In this document: piece after piece, positions 7,264-12,319 of the stretch
Layout of the letters: every line of letters begins with the position of its first letter
Position numbering within the stretch: the stretch's first letter is position 1
Assembly (NCBI GenBank): GCA_014885115.2
Contig: WKLE02003411.1
Location: 1-12,319, forward strand
Source: Asterionellopsis glacialis
Taxonomy: Eukaryota; Bacillariophyta; Plagiogrammaphyceae; Rhaphoneidales; Asterionellopsidaceae
Length of the DNA stretch: 12,319 nucleotides
Direction: 5' to 3'
Notes under the pieces: model-generated
Seen by the model: only the letters and a program-made list of their open reading frames with translations
Database searches by the model: none
What the model was told of the DNA's origin: nothing
Made by a program: the position numbers and the translations under genes

Positions 7264-10200
7264 ATGAGTAGACCAGCTTCATACACAAATGACGGGCAGT
7301 CACCGGTCGACGACGAAGTGACACTATTTGATCTATTCTTTGACCTTCCACATCCGGCTGCATCGTCTACGAATGAACGAGCTAGAATGATTGAACCTCC
7401 AGAAATACATAATCCTGCAATGCTGGCTGAGATGTACGAACCAAGTAACATCTCGAGGATTGCTAGGTTCGCATTTCCATGTCACGATGATCAAGAATAC
7501 GGTAAGCCACGCTCTCTTACACCCCTGACACTTTAATTCATTCAAAAGTTCGATGGGACTGATCTAACAATCATACACGTGATTGCAATATTTCTTGTTC
7601 ACTCGGTGAATAGCTGCAAATTTGACCTTTAGGTCACAGTTGCAGGAACCCACAAAAGATGATAGCGGAGGTGGAGGACATCTCAATCGATTTGACTTCT
7701 ATCTCCAGGAATTTTCGTCAACACAACATACGTTTGCATTGCAGTTGTCTGATGGAATTACTCGCTTACACGGTCATGTTTTAAGATATCTGCCGCCGAG
7801 AAAAGATGCTAAAGCCCGGTCTGATGTCGGGCGTCGAGGTGCACGTGCAATGGTCATCCTGACAAGAGCTACTGGCGGAGATCGGTTTTATACATCAGTC
7901 CTTAGGTAGGCACTGGTGTGTGGCTCACTTGTTGACAATGCTTTGACAAATTCTCACCGTTATTATCCTGATTTCCTCTTTTCATTTCATAGGACTGTGG
8001 AATCCGTTATGACAGAGGGTGATGGTGTTTCTGCACCAGACGATTGGGAGGATAGATCCCAAGATCGAGCAAGAACATGCTTACACGAACTTCATAGACG
8101 GCATAGCCTACATAGACAAGAAAAAAAATCTCAATTACGTTTGAATGGACCGGCTTCTCTAACAAACGAAGATACCATGCTATCTGTTCCAGGGGTTGAA
8201 TACGGATGCGGTCAAGGTTTCGGGCGAGACAGACGAAGGGACCCTAATCGACATGAAGGAATATTACCGGGAGACGTTTTGAGATATCAGTTGCCACGAT
8301 CCTTACAAGCCGGATTTCACGTGGGAGGCATGCCCGAAGATATTGACGCGCCAATTTTACCAATATTACGTTGCTTAGGATCTCAAAATACAATGAGAGT
8401 TCTTTCCGGTCTCCTATGTGAACGACGAATAATTTTTGTGTCAAAATCAATAACAAGACTGTCTGCATGCAGCCGGGCCGCGTCAGCTATGCTAGCTCAA
8501 GGACTCTTATCTTGGCAATTCATTCATATTCCGGTTTTGCCACCGCATTTGCTCAAATATTTGGCTGCAGACACTCCTTATGTGGTTGGTCTCTTGGAAA
8601 GGTATATCATTGACGTGGAACACGTACCAGGATTAAGGGATGTTCTCTGTATTCATCTAGACAAGAATCAGCTCCGGACTTTTAACATGGCGACTCCCTC
8701 TCAACTTGTCCCTGATATGCTATCACGCTCCAACACAAAGACGTCAAAGAAGACATCTGAATCTGTAGGGATTGCGGAATTACTGGCTAACGACATTGAT
8801 CAAATTCTTAGGGCAGAAAAACGCGTCTGGGGCAATACCGAATTACAAAAAAGGCTATCAAACGATTCAGATTACGAAGATATGGATCAATGGAGTATCG
8901 GGAGAGGGAAACAAGACTCTTTTCGGATGCGAAATAGGAATGGAAGCTGGACAGGTGCTAATACAAACATGAATGAAAATCATTTACCCACTTTGTTTGG
9001 TCAAGTTATGCGAGGTGATGCCCTCCTTGGAGACTCGGAATCGTCGCACCATATGCTAACAAACGTTAGCGAGCATTCATCAATGGACGACTCTCAGTCA
9101 CGCCGTACCAACACGATCCGATCTGACACAGTAACCACATTTGACATATGTGACAACGAGCGTGGCGAAGAGGAAATTCGTTCTGCGCTTGTCTCGTTTT
9201 TTCTGGTAATGTATGGTGACTTAGGAACAATTCTTTCCGAAGACCCACGCGATGGATCGCTCTGGCTAGATCGGAAGAAATACCTTCTTTGTAAAAAGAA
9301 GGAAGGTCATAATGTTCAAATGCCGATGTTTACTCTTTACAAAACTTTTAGTGGTTCTACTATGCTAGAATGTTATCTGCAAGAAAAAATCGCAGAATTT
9401 GAGCGAAATGGAGACTTACTTATACCAAGGCATCGCCCTCTCTACGCACTTTGTGAAGCACACATTCGAAACAAAGGTATCGAATTTACGGTTCCCAATG
9501 TGCGACGGGTGGTATCGAAAACTGTTGTGGGACTTCCAACTCACACAATTGTCGAAAAATGCGAGTTGTCCCGAGCTCGAGCTTTGGCATTGACTTCAAC
9601 ACAACCATTTGATGGAAATATATCTCATGCGCTTTCAACTCTAATGAGTGAATGTCGTGAATGCAATGGGGCACTAACACAGGTCATGGCCGTCATCTGG
9701 TCTCGTCTTGAGGACATGAAAGCTACCCAATGGAAGCATCCATTGCTGGCTTTGCATCTTCTTAAAAACTTACTTTTGCACGGTGTAAGTTGGCGAATCT
9801 GTTCTGTATCAGGTGTATCGACTTGCACACATTGCTTAGATTTTCTACGGAACTCAAACTTTTCTTGCATCTCTCACACTTTCTGAACACAGCCAATCAC
9901 AGCGGTCGCTTTATCTTTAGATGGAATAGATAAAATCCGCAATCTACGTGGTTATTCTTCGGGAAAGAGCAACGAAAACAAAACAGAGATTAGGAATTCT
10001 GCGAAGCAAGTATATGAGATATTGATTGATAGAAGGCGACTATTTCTGAGACGGCGCCGTGCTGTGGCTGTACGGGCGAAACTTGTTGATAAGAAAAGAG
10101 AAGGCAGTTGGGGAGACTACCTCGTCAGGAGGCTACCTGTTACAGCCGGCTTCCAGCAATTCCACATGCTCGTGCGTCCGAGCAAAGACACTAAACCATG

Positions 10201-11317
10201 CTTCATGTCCAAGCAAGAATTCCAGGCAACCAGAGAAAAAGAGAAATCGGGGAATGACAAAAGATTTGCTCAAAGTGATTCTGACGAAGAAAGCGATGAC
10301 ACGGAGGTCACAAAAAATGCGGAGGCACGTAGTCGTAAACCCAGAAAGTCCCAGTCCAAGTCCAGCAATAGGAAGGAACTTGAATTTCCTGGCTACTTAA
10401 ATAGGCGAAGGTCATCTGGAGGGTCAAGTGTGAGCAGTCCCCGAAGTTCAATGAACTCAAACCATTCTCGAGCGACAGATGTTTCGGATGACGTTTCAGT
10501 ATTCTCCTATGCAACATTCGCAGATGCTAGTCAAGCAGCTTCCAGAGCAAATGGGCGCCCGGCTAATGGACACCGTGGTGGTGGATTCGGCTCAAATAGT
10601 TCACGCACGTCAAATATGGACGTGTCTGACGATAGTTCAGTGTTTTCGTTCGCCACCTTTGCAGGTGCGAGCCAAGCTATTGCAGGAGCCGACAGCGTTG
10701 CTGATGGTGCATCTGTGTCTGGATCCGCATCGAGCAGGGCTTCTAGATATATGGATGACAGCGATGCATCCAGATCCGATTCTGTATCGAGGCGTAGTGG
10801 GCGGTACGCGGGCGACGATGCCTCAACATCAGGCTATTCCACAGGAACTAATGGAAGCAGGATGAGAAGGATGGAAGACAACTCCCAGCGTAATGGGCGA
10901 CCTCGTGATCCCCGAAAAAGTCACGGTAGTTCCAGGCGCACAAGTGGCGCAAATCTACCCCATATGCCTCAAATAGAAGAAATGTCCCTGGATTCTAATG
11001 AAGAGGACATTTCGGCAAGACTAGAGAATGGAAGCAGTGCAAGTATTAGTGATCCTCCCATGATGCAAAATGGTGTCAGTTCCCGAAGCAGTAGACAGAG
11101 CGCGAATGGAAGAGCACCAGTTGGTGACGACCCATCAAGTCCTACCGGGCGGACGAGTTTTCCATCTCATCAAAATGGCAATGGTACCCTGCCTCGTGTT
11201 CCAGAGAAAAGCTCAATAAACCATATGGAAAATTCTTTCAATCAGTATGACGGCCGCGCCACTCGATCGCGAGCTGATCGAAGCAGGGAAGCGCAAGGAA
11301 GTAGAGGACAGAGATAA
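7264..11317 (+). CDS. DENN-ENTH fusion protein (putative Rab exchange factor)
   Basis: Inferred exons are 7264-7501, 7614-7905, 7993-9784 and 9893-11317, with GT-AG introns of 112, 87 and 108 bp. They join in one open frame of 1,248 residues. uDENN spans about 20-185 (PAMLAEMYEP..IARFAFP; DGITRLHGHVLRYLPP). cDENN spans about 310-405 (LLCERRIIFVSKS; WQFIHIPVLPPHLLKYL; DTPYVVGLLE). dDENN is weaker, about 570-650, after an insert of roughly 165 residues. Residues about 712-845 match the ENTH helical fold: ALTQVMAVIWSRLED, TQWKHPLLALHLLKNLLLHG, GIDKIRNLRGY, SAKQVYEILIDRRRLFLRRR. The remaining 400 residues are Ser/Asn/Arg-rich and disordered, with a 20-residue motif repeated twice. DENN proteins are Rab GDP-GTP exchange factors and ENTH domains bind phosphoinositides on clathrin-coated membranes, so a role in endocytosis or vesicle traffic is inferred. 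The start is the first ATG in frame; the frame is open upstream to a TTG. Confidence 0.85.
10478..10678 (+). repeat. Repeated 20-residue motif in the DENN-ENTH tail
   Basis: Two copies of a 20-residue motif, DVSDDxSVFSxATFAxASQA, are encoded at 10478-10537 (residues 970-989) and 10619-10678 (residues 1017-1036). They agree at 17 of 20 residues, while the Ser/Gly-rich linker between them is unrelated. At the DNA level the copies differ at many third codon positions, as expected if selection keeps the protein motif. In a disordered tail this looks like a short binding motif with phosphorylatable serines beside acidic residues. No NPF or DPF endocytic motif was seen nearby. Confidence 0.6.
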
Positions 11318-11630
11318 AAGACCAAATAACCAGAACGCAGAAGAACGAGTATGCCGTTGCTGATAAATGATACTTTATCGCAATATGATTTTTGTTTGTA
11401 AATTACGGGGAAAGCCTTTGGGTGCAGCATGCTATTCTAACTCATGACAGAGAGTAGTGTAAATTTTTAAAAACAGCACGCGCGTGTTCTATAATTTACC
11501 CCCTTCCTTTATTTTAAAAATTTCAAAATGTGTCAAGTACTTCTAAAGAAAACAGAGATCTGATGCAAGGTCTGCACAGATTGCGTACACGTGATTTGCA
11601 ACTATGCATCGCCCTTTGTAACCTAATGGT
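11318..11630. other. Convergent spacer between the DENN-ENTH and surface-protein genes
   Basis: An AT-rich stretch containing the 3' ends of two facing genes. I see no open frame of note, no RNA gene and no clear repeat; a short purine/pyrimidine CGCGCG core (cacgcgcgtg) occurs near 11478-11487. Confidence 0.55.
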
Positions 11631-12319
11631 TTAACTAATTTCCAAATCTAAGTCATGTTGACGGAAAGTACTGCTCGGTTCATTCCTCATGTTATCATAC
11701 TGTTTGCGATCTCCTCCACTACAACAAATCATTCGGCAGGGGAAGCACACGGTTTTGAAAATACAACAAATGGGAATAATGGCACAACGGCAGCAACTGG
11801 CCCAGCATCCGTCCGGATTTTCCATCATTTGTTGTGCTGTAGCTACCATGAGCAAGAGTGCCACACCGCAGACCGTCCCAACTACAATAAGCACATTTCG
11901 ATCGTGCACCATTTCCTCTGGTGTTTCGTTGTTCCACTCGTTTTCGGCTTTTGCTTCCATTTCAGCATCTTGTTCAAATTCATCTGAAAATGGGTCATCA
12001 TCAGGGGCAACATACTCTACCGGTGATTCGGTGGGTTCATTCCAGCCTTCAAAACCTCCAAGGCCATCGTCATTAAACTCGTCTACCACCGTGTCGTCCA
12101 CAAACTCCTCAGGTGTAGGATAAGGAGTATCTGCCGGAACTGGTGCTATAGTAGGTGCAACAGTAGGTGCTTCCGTTTCAACTGGAACAGGAACAGGTTC
12201 TTCGGCAGGTGCAGGTTCCTCAGGAGGATTATCGACGGGCGCAGGTGCAGGTTCCTCAGGAGGATTATCGACGGGTGCAGGTGCAGGTTCCTCAGGAGGA
12301 TTATCGACGGGTGCAGGTG
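11631..12319 (-). CDS. C-terminal part of a repeat-stalked single-pass surface protein
   Basis: The gene enters from beyond the right edge and ends at TAA 11633-11631; 228 residues are visible and no start codon is needed or seen. In order: about three copies of the 12-residue repeat APVDNPPEEPAP, a PVPVE/TVAPTIAPVPADTPYPTP stretch of the Thr-Ala-Pro kind frequent in diatom surface proteins, an acidic Asp/Glu-rich stalk, one hydrophobic helix (NVLIVVGTVCGVALLLMVATA, about 11897-11835), and a segment with ten cysteines in 29 residues (about 11807-11721). The tail ends HDLDLEIS. This suggests a type I membrane protein with an extracellular or vesicle-lumenal Pro-rich stalk and a cytosolic, possibly palmitoylated Cys cluster. 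It could be a cell-wall or silica-vesicle-associated protein, or the anchor of a larger ectodomain lying outside the window. The family is not recognised. Confidence 0.8.
   Translation of the reverse strand, partial: PAPVDNPPEEPAPAPVDNPPEEPAPAPVDNPPEEPAPAEEPVPVPVETEAPTVAPTIAPVPADTPYPTPEEFVDDTVVDEFNDDGLGGFEGWNEPTESPVEYVAPDDDPFSDEFEQDAEMEAKAENEWNNETPEEMVHDRNVLIVVGTVCGVALLLMVATAQQMMENPDGCWASCCRCAIIPICCIFKTVCFPCRMICCSGGDRKQYDNMRNEPSSTFRQHDLDLEIS
12205..12319 (-). repeat. 36-bp coding tandem repeat
   Basis: Three full units (12205-12240, 12241-12276, 12277-12312) and the first seven bases of a fourth are visible, and the array continues past the window edge. The units differ only at their last base (C in the first, T in the others), so the array is young or kept uniform by unequal exchange. 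Each unit keeps the frame and encodes 12 residues rich in Pro, Ala, Glu and Asp. It is not a CRISPR array: there are no spacers and it lies inside a gene. Confidence 0.92.

Noticed and set aside
7632..7645. Alternative 3' splice sites for DENN intron 1 (after 7632, 7639 or 7645)
   Set aside because: None of these restores the reading frame with the exon ending at 7501; the AG at 7612-7613 does.
12205..12319. CRISPR-like array with 36-bp period
   Set aside because: The units abut without spacers, stay in frame with a coding sequence, and the context is eukaryotic.

Overview
The window looks like nuclear DNA of a photosynthetic stramenopile, most likely a diatom. Two proteins begin with a hydrophobic signal peptide followed by the AFAP/AFVP-type cleavage motif (Phe at +1) that marks plastid-targeted proteins in algae with secondary red plastids. 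Genes carry short GT-AG introns (six inferred, 87-112 bp) and are separated by AT-rich spacers. The plant-like LRR protein and the APT-rich surface protein also fit a diatom. I cannot name the species; a pennate diatom is only a guess.

Layout: 1-959 is spacer. 960-2198 (+) is a three-exon gene for a free-standing protein of 339 residues with about ten plant-type 24-residue LRRs. 2199-2914 is a convergent spacer holding a diverged 61-bp tandem duplication. 2915-3553 (-) is a two-exon gene for a small plastid protein with a Rieske-like fold that has lost three of four Fe-S ligands. 3554-4553 is a divergent spacer that may contain a broken gene on the minus strand. 4554-5450 (+) encodes a plastid-targeted methyltransferase-like protein with a damaged SAM-binding motif. 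5451-7263 is a long AT-rich spacer with a dense cluster of GTAC palindromes. 7264-11317 (+) is a four-exon gene for a 1,248-residue protein joining a complete DENN module (Rab exchange factor) to an ENTH-like domain (membrane/clathrin adaptor) and a Ser-rich tail. 11318-11630 is a convergent spacer. 11631 to the window end (-) is the C-terminal part of a single-pass surface protein with a 36-bp (12-residue) tandem repeat, an acidic stalk, one membrane helix and a Cys-rich cytosolic segment.

There is no operon logic; this is ordinary eukaryotic gene order. The only suggestive pairing is the divergent one between the two plastid-targeted genes, which could share a promoter region. The most noteworthy item is the DENN-ENTH fusion, which puts Rab activation and a coat/phosphoinositide adaptor in one chain. 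Next come the two plastid proteins that look like former enzyme or cofactor folds without their key residues.
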